Assembly (NCBI GenBank): GCA_035293985.1
Contig: DATGLS010000023.1
Coordinates: forward strand, 1 to 62,760
Source: JAVDCA01 sp035293985
GTDB taxonomy: Bacteria > Pseudomonadota > Alphaproteobacteria > Rhizobiales > Xanthobacteraceae
DNA: 62,760 nucleotides
Direction: 5' to 3'
Shown: positions 33,756-42,438 of the stretch, in pieces
Numbering within the stretch: the stretch's first letter is position 1
Layout: each line of letters opens with the position of its first letter
Notes under the pieces: generated by a model
Told to the model about the DNA's origin: nothing
What the model saw: only the letters and a program-made list of their open reading frames with translations
Databases searched by the model: none
Position numbers and translations under genes: made by a program

Positions 33756-34682
33756 ATGTCGACGCTGCGACGTCTCGCCCGGCGCACCGCAGTCCTGGCG
33801 AAATCAGGCTTCGACCATGCGGCCGGCATGCTGCTGGTCCTCGTCCTCAAGGCGGTCCGCCACACTGACCGCCTGCGCGCGAGCGATGCCATCGCCCGCA
33901 TCACCCGCACGGTCGGACCACGGCTGCCCGAGCACAAGCTCGGCCGCGCCAACCTCAAAGCCGCGTTTCCGGAAAAATCGCCCGAGGAGATCGAGCGCAT
34001 CCTCATCGGGGTGTGGGACAATCTCGGCCGCGTGTTCGCCGAGTTCGCCCATATCGACCGGCTCACGGTCGGCGATCCGCTCAATTTGCCTTACATAAAG
34101 TTCGACACCGTCGCCGTCGAGCGCTTCAACCGCATCCGCGACGACGGCAAGGCGGCGCTGGTGTTTTCGGCGCATCTCGGCAATTGGGAGCTTCCCGCGA
34201 TCGTCGCGCAGGCCTTCGGCGTCGACGCGCTCGTGCTCTACCGCCGCCCCAATGTGGGAGCGGTCGCCGACGCGGTCGAGGCGCTGCGGGCGGGCCACAT
34301 GGGCACGCTGGTGCCGACCGATTCGAACGCGCCCATTCGGCTTGCGCGCGCCCTCGAGGCGGGCAAGCGGGTCGGCATGCTGGTCGACCAGCATTATGTG
34401 AAGGGCGTCGACGTGACGTTCTTCGGCCGGCGCTGCAAGGCGAATCCGCTGATCGCCGCGCTCGCACGCCATGTCGAATGCCCGATCTACGGCACCCGCG
34501 TCGTCCGCCTGCCGGGGGGTGCCTTCCGGGCGGAGGTAACGGAGGCGATCGCGCCGGTGCGCGATGCCGCCGGCAAGGTCGACGTGCAGGGCACCATGCA
34601 GGCGATCACCAATGTGATCGAAGGTTGGGTGCGCGAGCATCCCGAGCAGTGGCTGTGGCTGCACCGGCGGTGGCGGGATTAG
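33756..34682 (+). CDS. lpxXL: Lipid A very-long-chain acyltransferase
   Basis: A 308-residue lysophospholipid/lauroyl-type acyltransferase. The catalytic H-x4-D/E motif is visible in VFSAHLGNWELPA (about residue 138). ANPLIAALARHVECPIYGTR and a late PEQWLWLHRRWRD complete the HtrB/MsbB-type pattern. The final product is the AcpXL-bound very-long-chain acyl group transferred to a hydroxyl of a primary acyl chain on lipid A. A hydrophobic N-terminus (AAGMLLVLVLKAVR) should associate with the inner membrane. It begins 10 bp downstream of the MDR gene and is the last gene of the cluster. A palindromic repeat follows 20 bp later. Confidence 0.92.
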   Translation: MSTLRRLARRTAVLAKSGFDHAAGMLLVLVLKAVRHTDRLRASDAIARITRTVGPRLPEHKLGRANLKAAFPEKSPEEIERILIGVWDNLGRVFAEFAHIDRLTVGDPLNLPYIKFDTVAVERFNRIRDDGKAALVFSAHLGNWELPAIVAQAFGVDALVLYRRPNVGAVADAVEALRAGHMGTLVPTDSNAPIRLARALEAGKRVGMLVDQHYVKGVDVTFFGRRCKANPLIAALARHVECPIYGTRVVRLPGGAFRAEVTEAIAPVRDAAGKVDVQGTMQAITNVIEGWVREHPEQWLWLHRRWRD

Positions 34683-34702
34683 GCGTGTAGCTCCACTAGC
34701 GC

Positions 34703-34782
34703 GTAGCCCGGATGGAGGCGCGCCAGTGCCGCAATCCGGGGAAGGGCCGTCCCCGCATTCCGCTTCGCTCCATGCGGGCTAC
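34703..34782. repeat. Palindromic intergenic repeat, family A
   Basis: The left arm 'gtagcccggatggaggcgc' (34703-34721) and the right part 'cgcttcgctccatgcgggc' up to 34782 are inverted relatives around a non-repeated centre. A second copy with the same left arm lies at 51843-51933. Its place just after lpxXL could let it serve as a transcription terminator or mRNA end. Confidence 0.7.
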
Positions 34783-34889
34783 AAGGAAGAAAAGAGCGGC
34801 CCCGACCCGGGGCCGCCAAGCGTCCGCGCCACAGGAGTGCAGACGCCGGGCGGCCATCAGGTTGCCCGCAAGCCGTTGATGATGAGGTC

Positions 34890-36230
34890 TTACTCGCCCT
34901 CCGTCCCGATCGCGTAGGCGGTCTCGCCATGCACCGCGTCGTCACCGACCTTGAGAGTCGCATCGTCCATGCGCAGCGGCACGATCAGCCCGATGACCTT
35001 CAGAATGATGAAGGTCATGATCGCGTTGAACACGATGATGAACGCGGCGCCTTCGAGCTGCAGCAGCAGCTGATGCCCGGTATCGCCATAGAGGAGACCG
35101 GTCACGGACACGCCCGGCGCCTCTTTGTCGGTGCCGATGTATTCGAGCATCGCCGGATTGGCGACGATGCCGACCATCAGGCCGCCGCACAGGCCGGCCA
35201 CGCCGTGGGTCGAGAACACGCTCAGCGTATCGTCGACCTTCTGCATGAAGGGGAGCTTCTGGAACTTGTTCATCGCGAACCACGGGATGATGCCGGCGAC
35301 CACGCCGATGATGATCGCGCCCCAACCGTCGACGAAACCGGCCCCGGGCGTGATGGCGACGAGACCCGCGATCATGCCGTTGACGGCGCCGAGCACCGAC
35401 GGCTTGCCGTACGCCATCTTGTCCATCAGCGTCCACACCAGCAGCGCGACGGCGGTCGCCGTGTTGGTGTTGAGCACGGCCGCGCCGGCGTCCGCGTTGG
35501 CGAAGTACGGGTCGCCGCCGTTGAAGCCGTTCCAGCCGAGCCATAGGATGCCGGCGCCGGCGAGCGTGATCAGCAGGCTGTTCGGCGGGAAGTGGTCGCG
35601 GTCAGCTTGCAGCCGCGGGCCGATCACCCACGCGGCGACGAAGCCCGAGGTACCGGCGGCGAGATGGATGACGTAGCCACCCGAGAAGTCCTGCACGCCG
35701 AGGGCGCTGAGCCAACCGCCGCCCCACACGCTGAATGCGCCGACCGTGTAGACGAGCGTCATCCACACCGGGCAGAAGATCATCCAGGCCGTGAAGTTCA
35801 TGCGGCCCAGCACCGAGCCGGCCAGAATGATCACCGTGATCGCGGCGAACACGAACTGGAAGAAGATCAGCGTCGCCATCGGGAAGGTCAGCGGCGGCAT
35901 ACCCGCCGCGGCCGCCGGAATGGTCGCCTGGCCGATCGTGTAGGTGGCCGATGTCGCCAGGCCTGGCGTGCCGAGGAACGGAAACCATTGCGGCCCGAAG
36001 GCCATGTTGTAGTCGAACAGGATCCAGACCACGAGGACGGACGCGAAGGCATACATCGACATGAAGGCGGAGTTGATCGCCCACTTCTTCTTCACGATGC
36101 CGCCGTAGAGGATCGTCAGTCCGGGAAGACTTTGCAGGCCGACGAAGGTCGCCGCCGCAAGCTGCCACGCGTTATTCCCTGTATCTAGCCATTGTGGTGA
36201 TGGAACGAGTGCCATTGTGTTTTTCCCCAT
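34890..36230 (-). CDS. amtB: Ammonium transporter
   Basis: A 446-residue Amt family channel with about 11 membrane helices. The pore His residues appear in GGYVIHLAAGTSGF and FSTHGVAGL. WAINSAFMSMYAFAS, DFSGG and GAGILWLGWNGFNGG are also typical. The start MGKNTMALVPSPQW at 36230 was chosen; MALVPS at 36215 is a fair alternative with a GGGGAAA box. There is no adjacent glnK, unlike most amtB genes. A very good sigma-54 promoter lies upstream at 36274-36289, so expression is likely NtrC-dependent under nitrogen limitation. It is read away from the small exported protein gene at 36381. Confidence 0.95.
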   Translation of the reverse strand: MGKNTMALVPSPQWLDTGNNAWQLAAATFVGLQSLPGLTILYGGIVKKKWAINSAFMSMYAFASVLVVWILFDYNMAFGPQWFPFLGTPGLATSATYTIGQATIPAAAAGMPPLTFPMATLIFFQFVFAAITVIILAGSVLGRMNFTAWMIFCPVWMTLVYTVGAFSVWGGGWLSALGVQDFSGGYVIHLAAGTSGFVAAWVIGPRLQADRDHFPPNSLLITLAGAGILWLGWNGFNGGDPYFANADAGAAVLNTNTATAVALLVWTLMDKMAYGKPSVLGAVNGMIAGLVAITPGAGFVDGWGAIIIGVVAGIIPWFAMNKFQKLPFMQKVDDTLSVFSTHGVAGLCGGLMVGIVANPAMLEYIGTDKEAPGVSVTGLLYGDTGHQLLLQLEGAAFIIVFNAIMTFIILKVIGLIVPLRMDDATLKVGDDAVHGETAYAIGTEGE

Positions 36231-36273
36231 GCCCTTGGGCGCCAATCTCGCACGGGCGCACCTCATCCAGGTT

Positions 36274-36289
36274 GGCAAGTTCTATGCCA
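36274..36289 (-). promoter_or_regulatory. Sigma-54 (-24/-12) promoter of amtB
   Basis: On the minus strand the sequence TGGCATAGAACTTGCC fits the RpoN consensus (TGGCAC-N5-TTGCW), with exactly ten bases between the GG and GC elements. Transcription would start about 36263, some 30 bases upstream of the amtB start. An NtrC site was not recognised. Confidence 0.7.
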
Positions 36290-36380
36290 GCCAATAGAGC
36301 ATTGACGGGACAGGCTTACGCGCGGAGATTATGAAGGGCCGAGAGACGCGCTGACCATAAAGTCGGCACCTGATGACAAA

Positions 36381-36725
36381 ATGGGCAGGTACATGGCTAA
36401 GGCTATTGCCCGTATCGGGCAGATGGGATTTGCCGCGCTCCTCATAGGTATTTCAATCGCCGACGCGCAGACGCCGAGCGGCGACGTCGCCGTCTTCACG
36501 TGCACCAATCCGGCGAGCGGCGCGCAATGGCAAATCCGCATCGACTATGGGCGGCACACCGTGGATTCCCACCCGGCACGATTCACCGACGCCGACATCA
36601 AGTGGCATGACGCCCGCGAGAACACCGACTACACGCTCGAGCGCAAGTCGGGCAATCTCACGGTGGTGGTCCCGTCCAGCACCGGCGGCTATTTCATCCA
36701 TGATAACTGCAAGCTCGCAAAATAG
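36381..36725 (+). CDS. Small exported protein, function unknown
   Basis: A 114-residue protein with a signal peptide (MAKAIARIGQMGFAALLIGI from the second Met at 36393, ending IADAQTP). The mature part has two cysteines (VFTCTNPASG and HDNCKLAK), tryptophans and an RIDYGRHTVDSHPARF segment, suggesting a compact beta domain with one disulphide. The family is not recognised. The start is either 36381 or 36393; 36393 gives the cleaner signal peptide. The next gene (PP2C-kinase) starts 44 bp downstream on the same strand. Confidence 0.6.
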   Translation: MGRYMAKAIARIGQMGFAALLIGISIADAQTPSGDVAVFTCTNPASGAQWQIRIDYGRHTVDSHPARFTDADIKWHDARENTDYTLERKSGNLTVVVPSSTGGYFIHDNCKLAK

Positions 36726-36769
36726 GCGCGCGCAGCGGCGCGCGAGCGCCAAGCGTCGAGGCCGCGCCG

Positions 36770-38479
36770 ATGTCTGAGCGGCTTGCCGGCGTCAAGGCGA
36801 CCGTCGGGTTTGCCTCTGAGGCCGGGCCGCGCGAGCGCAACGAGGATTTCGGCGGCGCGGTCTTCGGCTACGAGCTGCCGCAGCCGCGCCGCGACGTGGC
36901 GGCCGCGATCGCCGACGGCATCGGCGGCACCAAGGGCGGCCGCATCGCCGCCGAGACCGCGGTGCGCGGCTTTCTCGACGGCTTCTTCGACATGCCCGAG
37001 ACCATGGAGGTGCGCCGCGCGGGCGCAAAGGTCCTCGATGCGCTCAATGCCTGGATCTATTCGGAAGGCAAGCGCAACGCCCAGGCGGCGGGGCTCGGTT
37101 GCACCTTCACGGCGCTGGTGCTGCGCGGCCGCGTCGCGCACGTGCTGCATGTGGGCGACAGCCGCGCGTATCGGCTCGGCGGCGATCGTCTCACCCTGCT
37201 GACCAGCGACCACACCCGCGGCGACGGCGCCACCCGTTCCAACATCCTCAACCGCGCGCTCGGCGTCGAGGCGGAGGTGCGGCTCGACTACGCGCACCAG
37301 CCGATGGCGCGACACGACCGGTTCCTGCTGTGCAGCGATGGCGTGCACGGCTGGCTCCCCGCCGAGGCTATCGCCGACATCATGCGCGCGCGCTCCGCCT
37401 CCGACGATACCGCGCGCGCGCTGGTCAACGCCGCGCTCGACAGCGGCAGCACCGACAACTGCACGGCGCTCGTCCTCGACGTGGTCGACCTTCCGGCCGC
37501 GGACTCGGCCGATGTCGGCGCCGCCATCATGCAGTTGCCGTTGATCCCGGTGCCGACCGGCGGCGAGACCGTCGACGGTTTCGTGCTCAAGGTGCTGATC
37601 TCCGATGGCCGCTACACCCGCCTGTTCGGCGCCGTCGACGAGATCGAGGGCGGCGAGGTCGCGCTCAAATTTCCCAAGCCGCAGGTCGCGGCGGCCGCGA
37701 CCTACCGCGCGGCCTTCGTGCGCGAGGCCTGGGTCGGCGCGCGCGTGAACAGCCCGTGGGTCGGCCGCACCATCGAGCTGCCGCCCGGGCGTCAGACCTG
37801 CCTCTACACGGTGATGCCGCTCTACCAGGGCGAGCTGCTCGAGCAGCGCCTCGCGCGGCGGCCGGGGATCGGCCTCGAGGAAGGGCGCAACATCGCGATC
37901 AAGCTCGCGCGCGCCATCGCGAGCCTGCACCGCGCCGGCATCATCCATCGCGACATCAAGCCCGACAACGTGATCCTCGAGCGCGACGGCTCGCTCAAGC
38001 TGATCGATCTCGGCGTCGTGCGCGTGCCGGGGCTGGAGGATTTCCCCCCGCAGGACATTCCCGGCACCGCCGCCTACATGGCGCCGGAGATGTTCACAGG
38101 CGAAGCCGGCAACGAGGCGACCGACATCTACGCGCTCGGCGTCACCTTGTTTCGCGCATTCACGGGCGAATACCCGTACGGCAATCCCGACGCCGTGAGC
38201 CGGAGCCGGCGCGAGCGCCCGACGCCGCTCGCCACGATCCGGCCCGATCTGCCGGCGTGGCTGCAGAACGCGCTCGCCCGCGCGATCGCGGTCGATCCCG
38301 CCGAGCGCTTCCAGGACGTGATGGAATTCGCCTTCGAGATGGAGACCGGTCCCGCCCGCCCGGCGGTCGAGCCGACCCCGCCGCGCACGCTCTACGAACG
38401 CAATCCGCTGCGCTTCTGGCAAGGGGTGTCGGCGCTGCTGGCGCTGGCGCTGCTGGCGGCGCTGCTGTTGCGGCATTGA
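36770..38479 (+). CDS. PP2C phosphatase / Ser-Thr kinase fusion with C-terminal membrane anchor
   Basis: A 569-residue bifunctional protein. The N-terminal PP2C domain (about 8-240) has the metal residues in RERNEDF, IADGIGGTKGG, HVGDSRAYRL, LCSDGVHGW and STDNCTA. A Hanks-type kinase follows (about 265-520): EVALKFPK holds the lysine, GIIHRDIKPDNVIL the catalytic loop, and YMAPEMF the P+1 region. The DFG site reads IDLGVVR, so Phe is replaced, but Asp is kept. The glycine loop is degenerate. A C-terminal hydrophobic tail (about 548-567, GVSALLALALLAALLLRH) anchors it to the membrane with both domains cytosolic. Such fusions often neighbour nitrogen-assimilation genes; here amtB is adjacent. 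Confidence 0.88.
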   Translation: MSERLAGVKATVGFASEAGPRERNEDFGGAVFGYELPQPRRDVAAAIADGIGGTKGGRIAAETAVRGFLDGFFDMPETMEVRRAGAKVLDALNAWIYSEGKRNAQAAGLGCTFTALVLRGRVAHVLHVGDSRAYRLGGDRLTLLTSDHTRGDGATRSNILNRALGVEAEVRLDYAHQPMARHDRFLLCSDGVHGWLPAEAIADIMRARSASDDTARALVNAALDSGSTDNCTALVLDVVDLPAADSADVGAAIMQLPLIPVPTGGETVDGFVLKVLISDGRYTRLFGAVDEIEGGEVALKFPKPQVAAAATYRAAFVREAWVGARVNSPWVGRTIELPPGRQTCLYTVMPLYQGELLEQRLARRPGIGLEEGRNIAIKLARAIASLHRAGIIHRDIKPDNVILERDGSLKLIDLGVVRVPGLEDFPPQDIPGTAAYMAPEMFTGEAGNEATDIYALGVTLFRAFTGEYPYGNPDAVSRSRRERPTPLATIRPDLPAWLQNALARAIAVDPAERFQDVMEFAFEMETGPARPAVEPTPPRTLYERNPLRFWQGVSALLALALLAALLLRH

Positions 38480-38488
38480 CGCCTAGGC

Positions 38489-38516
38489 GGGCAAAATGAC
38501 GCTTGCAATTTTGCCC
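38489..38516. terminator. Hairpin between convergent genes (repeat family B part)
   Basis: GGGCAAAAT (38489-38497) pairs with ATTTTGCCC (38508-38516) over a 10-base loop. It lies 10 bp after the kinase gene and before the convergent P-loop gene (ends 38572), a fitting bidirectional terminator. The same 'gggcaaaat' core is found in the family B repeats at 40404 and 48152. Confidence 0.6.
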
Positions 38517-38571
38517 ACGCGGGATTCGCGCGTGAGCGACGGCGAAGAGCCCGTCGCCCACCCTATGCCAT

Positions 38572-40347
38572 CTACACGAGGGCGCCGAGATTATGCGAAG
38601 TGTCAATCCGGCGATCGACCCCGTCAGGAGGCGGCGCGGCTGACGCCCCGCGCTCTTTCACGCGCAACGCCATTAGGCCCGCGCGCGCATCCGCATCTAT
38701 CAGCACGCGCGCGAGCTGCTGCTCGTCGCACCAGATCCACCGCCCGCGCTCGAGCCGCGCGTAGATGCGGGCGGTAGCGCGATCGGCGAAGTTGATCGCC
38801 GGAATCAGGCGGGCGCAGCGCTGCAGGAAATCGGTGTTGCGCTCCGGCGCGAGATCGAGGCCGGCATAGACGGCGTCGGGATCCTGCGCGCGGATATTGA
38901 TCTTGCGGAACCGGTCGATGTCCAGCATGCGCTTGATGTCGACGATCGTCATCTCGGTATTCCAACCGAACGCGATGGTGAGCGGACGGCCCTCGGCGAC
39001 GCTGTTGTCGAGAAACTCGTAATGCACGCGCCGCCGGGCATCGAGCGCCCAGGTGAAGAACAGCTCGGGCATGCCCGTATAGGCTTCGACATTGTGCGCC
39101 AGCAGATCCTCGACCGCCTTATAGCGGCCGACCTGCAAGCCGCGCAGCCACGCACGCTCGACCGTCATCTCGGGCGGAGTGACGATGAAGAACATGTAGA
39201 CCAGATCGGCAAAACGGGTGAGCAGCCGCTTCGGCTCGCGGCCCTCGACGAAGCTGTCGAAGCGGAATCGATCGATCAGGAGGTGCGAGACCTCTCCCCT
39301 CGCCCATTTGCCCGCCATGTGACGATCGAGCTTCTTGTCGATGATCTCGATCTCGTGGCCCGTCAGCGTCCCGGCGTATTTGTAGGCGGCGCCGAGCGAA
39401 CCGTAGTCGAGCAGGAACTTGCGCCAGATGTCCGGGCTGATCAGCGCGAAATTCTGCCACGCGAAGCCGAGCTTGTTCGCCAGCGCCTGCTGCAGCGGCC
39501 GCATCGTGCTCTTGCCCGAGGCGGAGGCGCCCTTGACGTTGAGGATGACCGGACGCTCCTGCGCCGGCACCGGACGATAGCCCTCCTGGCGGGCGGCGTG
39601 CGCGATGATCGGCGCCATCGCGTCGCCGATCGCCTCGCTGCCGAAGTCATTGCCGACCAGCGTGAGGGCGAGGTCGGCGATCGGCTTCGGATCGGCGAAC
39701 AGGCGGCCGCGGCGCGCCGTCACGGCGGTCGCGACCGCGTTGAGGGCCCGCAGGCACGATTGCTCGAGCCGGCCGGCGGCTGTCTCGGCGCGCTCGGACC
39801 ATTCCCGGATGAGCCGCCGCTCCCGCGCCTCGACGGACTCTACCGGTGGCTGCCGCTCGCGCTTCGCCTTCGCGAACGACCACCATTTGCGGCCGGTGCC
39901 CTCGCCGTCGACGGGCGCACGATTCGGCGTGACCAGATGCGCGAGCTCCTGTGCGATCAGCCTTGCGGCGTCCTCGCGCACCTGACCGAAGCGCTGCCTC
40001 AGGGCGTCGGCGTGGGCGGCAAGGTACTTGTCGAGAACCGTCGACGCGATGGCACGAAAATTACGCCCGAGATCCTCGTAGGTCGTGCCGTCCGGGACCG
40101 CGAGGCCGCCGGTCACGCGGACCAGCAGCTCATGAACGATGAGCCGCTCGGGCCGAAAGGCGACGAGCTCATGTGGCGGCAGGCCGCAATAATCGCTGAG
40201 CTCGAAGGCTTCGGCGAGGCTGGTCGAGACGTTCTCGGAGCGGAAGACCGTGGCCAGAGGCAGGAGCTCGCGCGGCAGCTCCGACTCGAGGCCGGGGTTC
40301 CAGGCGCCTTCGCGGGCCGGCGCGACAGGGTGATCGACGAGGCTCAT
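38572..40347 (-). CDS. Zeta-toxin-like P-loop protein, function unknown
   Basis: A 591-residue protein. The N-terminal 240 residues are helical and not assigned. Walker A is seen as NVKGASASGKST (about residue 270-281). The motif ISPDIWRKFLLDYGSLGAAY is reminiscent of zeta-toxin or nucleotide kinase substrate loops, with GEVSHLLIDRFRFDSF and LVYMFFIVTPPEMTVERAWL after it. The C-terminal 120 residues end in a short tail. It is much longer than epsilon/zeta toxins (about 270-290 residues), and no antitoxin-like gene is adjacent, so toxin activity should not be assumed. A GAGGTG box precedes the ATG at 40347. It is convergent with the PP2C-kinase gene. Confidence 0.65.
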   Translation of the reverse strand: MSLVDHPVAPAREGAWNPGLESELPRELLPLATVFRSENVSTSLAEAFELSDYCGLPPHELVAFRPERLIVHELLVRVTGGLAVPDGTTYEDLGRNFRAIASTVLDKYLAAHADALRQRFGQVREDAARLIAQELAHLVTPNRAPVDGEGTGRKWWSFAKAKRERQPPVESVEARERRLIREWSERAETAAGRLEQSCLRALNAVATAVTARRGRLFADPKPIADLALTLVGNDFGSEAIGDAMAPIIAHAARQEGYRPVPAQERPVILNVKGASASGKSTMRPLQQALANKLGFAWQNFALISPDIWRKFLLDYGSLGAAYKYAGTLTGHEIEIIDKKLDRHMAGKWARGEVSHLLIDRFRFDSFVEGREPKRLLTRFADLVYMFFIVTPPEMTVERAWLRGLQVGRYKAVEDLLAHNVEAYTGMPELFFTWALDARRRVHYEFLDNSVAEGRPLTIAFGWNTEMTIVDIKRMLDIDRFRKINIRAQDPDAVYAGLDLAPERNTDFLQRCARLIPAINFADRATARIYARLERGRWIWCDEQQLARVLIDADARAGLMALRVKERGASAAPPPDGVDRRIDTSHNLGALV

Positions 40348-40366
40348 GGGAATTCACCTCATCAAG

Positions 40367-40475
40367 TCCGTAGGGTTGGGCACGGCGCATGCTCATACCC
40401 CGCCGCGTGGGCAAAATCGCGGAAGCGCCGTGCCCACGCGGAAAGACCGTGCAGGCGATTTGGCCCTACCCTACA
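40367..40475. repeat. Intergenic repeat, family B
   Basis: The sequence starts 'tagggttgggcac' and ends in 'ctaccctaca', with internal 'gggcaaaatcgcgg'. The 27-base segment 40404-40430 recurs, on the other strand and with one mismatch, at 48152-48178. It lies between two genes on the same strand. Confidence 0.7.
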
Positions 40476-41585
40476 TCAATGTCCCGTCTTGATCTTGGTC
40501 CACAGGCGATTGAGCACGCGCTGCGTTTTGAGGTCGTGCGCCGAGATCGTGTAGAGCTTCGCCAGCGTCGCGGCGTCGGGATAGATGGTGCGGTCGTCGA
40601 TGATCGATTTGTCGATGAATTTCTGGCTCGCCAGGTTGCCATTGGCGTATTGCACGAAGTCGGTGTTCTTCGCCGCCACCTCGGGCCGCAGCAGATAATC
40701 GATCAGCGCATGCGCGTCGGCGACGTGCGGCGCGTCCTTGGGGATCGCGAGATTGTCGAAGAACATCTGCGCGCCCTCCTTCGGGATGGCGTAGCCGATC
40801 TCGATGCCGGCCTTCGCCTCGGCCGCGCGCTTCTGCGCCTGCTTGATGTCGCCCGACCAGCCGACCACCAGGCAGATCTCGCCGCTCGCCAGCGCGTTGA
40901 GATATTCGGACGAGTGGAACTTGCGCACGTCGGGCCTGATCTTCTCGATCAGGCTCGCGGCCTTCTCGAGATCCGCGGTCTGGGTCGAGTTCGGGTCGAG
41001 CCCGAGATACGACAGGGCCGCCGGCATGATGTCGTCGACCGAGTCGAGCATGTGAATGCCGCAAGCCTTGAACCGGGCGAGCTGCTCGGGTTTGAAAATG
41101 AGGTCCCAGCTGTCGATCGTTCCACTGGGTCCCAGGATCTCGTGCATCTTTTTGATGTTGTAGCCGATGCCGGTCGTGCCCCACATGTAGTTGACGGCGT
41201 ACTGGTTGCCCGGGTCGTAGAAAGCGAGCTTGCGCATGATCTGCGGCCAGGCATTGCCGAGGTTCGGCAGCTTCGACTTGTCGAGCTTCTGAAAGACGCC
41301 GGCTGTGATCTGGCGCTGCAGGAAATAGCCGGTCGGCACCACCACGTCGTAGCCGGAATTGCCGGCGAGCAGCTTGGTCTCGAGCGTCTCGTTGGCATCG
41401 AAGGTGTCGTAGCGCACCTTGATGCCGGTCTCCTTGGTGAATGCCTCGAGCACCGTCGGATCGATATAGTCCGACCAGTTGTAGAAATTGACCACCCGCT
41501 CGCCCTGCGCCGCGGCGGCGCCGGGCGCGCAAAGCGCGAGGCCGAGCGCCACCACGCCAGCCATCGCGCGCCGCAACCTGGTCAT
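40476..41585 (-). CDS. Polyamine-type ABC substrate-binding protein
   Basis: A 369-residue exported PotD/PotF-like protein. The signal peptide is MTRLRRAMAGVVALGLALCA, ending AAAQGE at about residue 28. The mature start VVNFYNWSDYIDPTVLEAFT is diagnostic; the W-S-D-Y stretch and later GWSGDI and EGAQMFFDNLAI line the polyamine pocket. No permease or ATPase genes are adjacent, so it is an orphan or works with a transporter elsewhere. It would bind putrescine, spermidine or a related amine in the periplasm. The ATG at 41585 begins the signal peptide. Confidence 0.92.
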   Translation of the reverse strand: MTRLRRAMAGVVALGLALCAPGAAAAQGERVVNFYNWSDYIDPTVLEAFTKETGIKVRYDTFDANETLETKLLAGNSGYDVVVPTGYFLQRQITAGVFQKLDKSKLPNLGNAWPQIMRKLAFYDPGNQYAVNYMWGTTGIGYNIKKMHEILGPSGTIDSWDLIFKPEQLARFKACGIHMLDSVDDIMPAALSYLGLDPNSTQTADLEKAASLIEKIRPDVRKFHSSEYLNALASGEICLVVGWSGDIKQAQKRAAEAKAGIEIGYAIPKEGAQMFFDNLAIPKDAPHVADAHALIDYLLRPEVAAKNTDFVQYANGNLASQKFIDKSIIDDRTIYPDAATLAKLYTISAHDLKTQRVLNRLWTKIKTGH

Positions 41586-41654
41586 GGCTCAATCATCATG
41601 GCTCAATCGGCTCCCGGCGGAATTGGCGCCAGCGTGCTGCGGGTGCCTCTGCGG

Positions 41655-41921
41655 TCAATCGGGATAGAACGGCCACCACTCATTGTGTCCGCGACGGTGC
41701 CGCTCCGTGTACGGCGCACGCACATTCTGCCGGCAAAAGCCGCCGATCCCCCGCACGGTCGCCACGCACTGCTCGTAGCTGGAGAACAGGCATTCCTCGG
41801 GGATGTTGTTGGTCGCATAGACCGCGCACCACGGCCGCCACGGCCGCGCCTCGCTCGGGCGCACGTCGCCCGCCACCGCGATACCCAGCGCCGCCAGACC
41901 GAGCAGCATCATCCGCATCAT
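41655..41921 (-). CDS. DUF3551 small exported protein
   Basis: An 88-residue protein starting at the ATG at 41921 after a GAAGGAG box. The signal peptide is MMRMMLLGLAALGIAVAGDV, ending SEARP. The mature portion shows the DUF3551 pattern: WCAVYATNNIPEECLFSSYE, then CVATVRGIGGFCRQN, with four cysteines. The family is common in Bradyrhizobium and relatives and is of unknown function; several copies per genome are usual. It stands alone on the minus strand upstream of the binding protein. Confidence 0.8.
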   Translation of the reverse strand: MMRMMLLGLAALGIAVAGDVRPSEARPWRPWCAVYATNNIPEECLFSSYEQCVATVRGIGGFCRQNVRAPYTERHRRGHNEWWPFYPD

Positions 41922-41962
41922 CGTCTCCTTCACGAACAGCGCCCCCGCAATGACGATCCAAC

Positions 41963-42295
41963 TCAAGTTTCGGTCGGCAGCCCGACGGCCTTCCACGCCT
42001 TGAGGCCGCCAGCCATGTGCGCGTCGTAAGGCAGCCCGGCCGCCTGGGCGATCTCGGATGCCTTCACGGACCGAATCCCCGACGCGCAGGAAAAGACGAG
42101 CGCCCGGCCGCCCGGATCGGGCAGATCGTCCGGATCGAACGACGACAGCGGCGCGAGCACGGCCCCCGGGATGCGCTCGATTGCGGTCTCGGCCGGCTCG
42201 CGCACGTCGACAAGAAGGATCTCGCCGGCCTGCATCCCGCGCGCGACCTCCTCGGGCGCAAGATCGCGCACCGCGCCGCCGAATCGATCGAACAT
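41963..42295 (-). CDS. Rhodanese-domain protein
   Basis: A 110-residue single-domain rhodanese. EILLVDVREPAETAIERIPG is the N-terminal signature, and the active-site loop holds Cys in LVFSCASGIRS (about residue 74). GLPYDAHMAGGLKAWKAVGL is the C-terminal element. It can accept sulfane sulfur on the catalytic Cys; the in vivo donor is unknown. A GGGGAG box precedes the ATG at 42295. It lies between Kup (143 bp upstream) and DUF3551 on the minus strand; no sulfur-pathway genes are near. Confidence 0.85.
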   Translation of the reverse strand: MFDRFGGAVRDLAPEEVARGMQAGEILLVDVREPAETAIERIPGAVLAPLSSFDPDDLPDPGGRALVFSCASGIRSVKASEIAQAAGLPYDAHMAGGLKAWKAVGLPTET

Positions 42296-42438
42296 CAATG
42301 CGCTCCCCGAAGACGCCTCGCGCGACACCTTCCGATATCCGGGGCCGGAAGCCAAGAGCAACCAAGAGGGATCGAGCGGCGCGGAGCACCACCGCGGATG
42401 ATCGCTCATCGCGTCAGATCGTCCGTTCAGATGTGCAT

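Noticed and set aside
38572..40347. Zeta toxin of a toxin-antitoxin system
   Set aside because: Too long, no antitoxin gene beside it, and only the P-loop area resembles zeta proteins.
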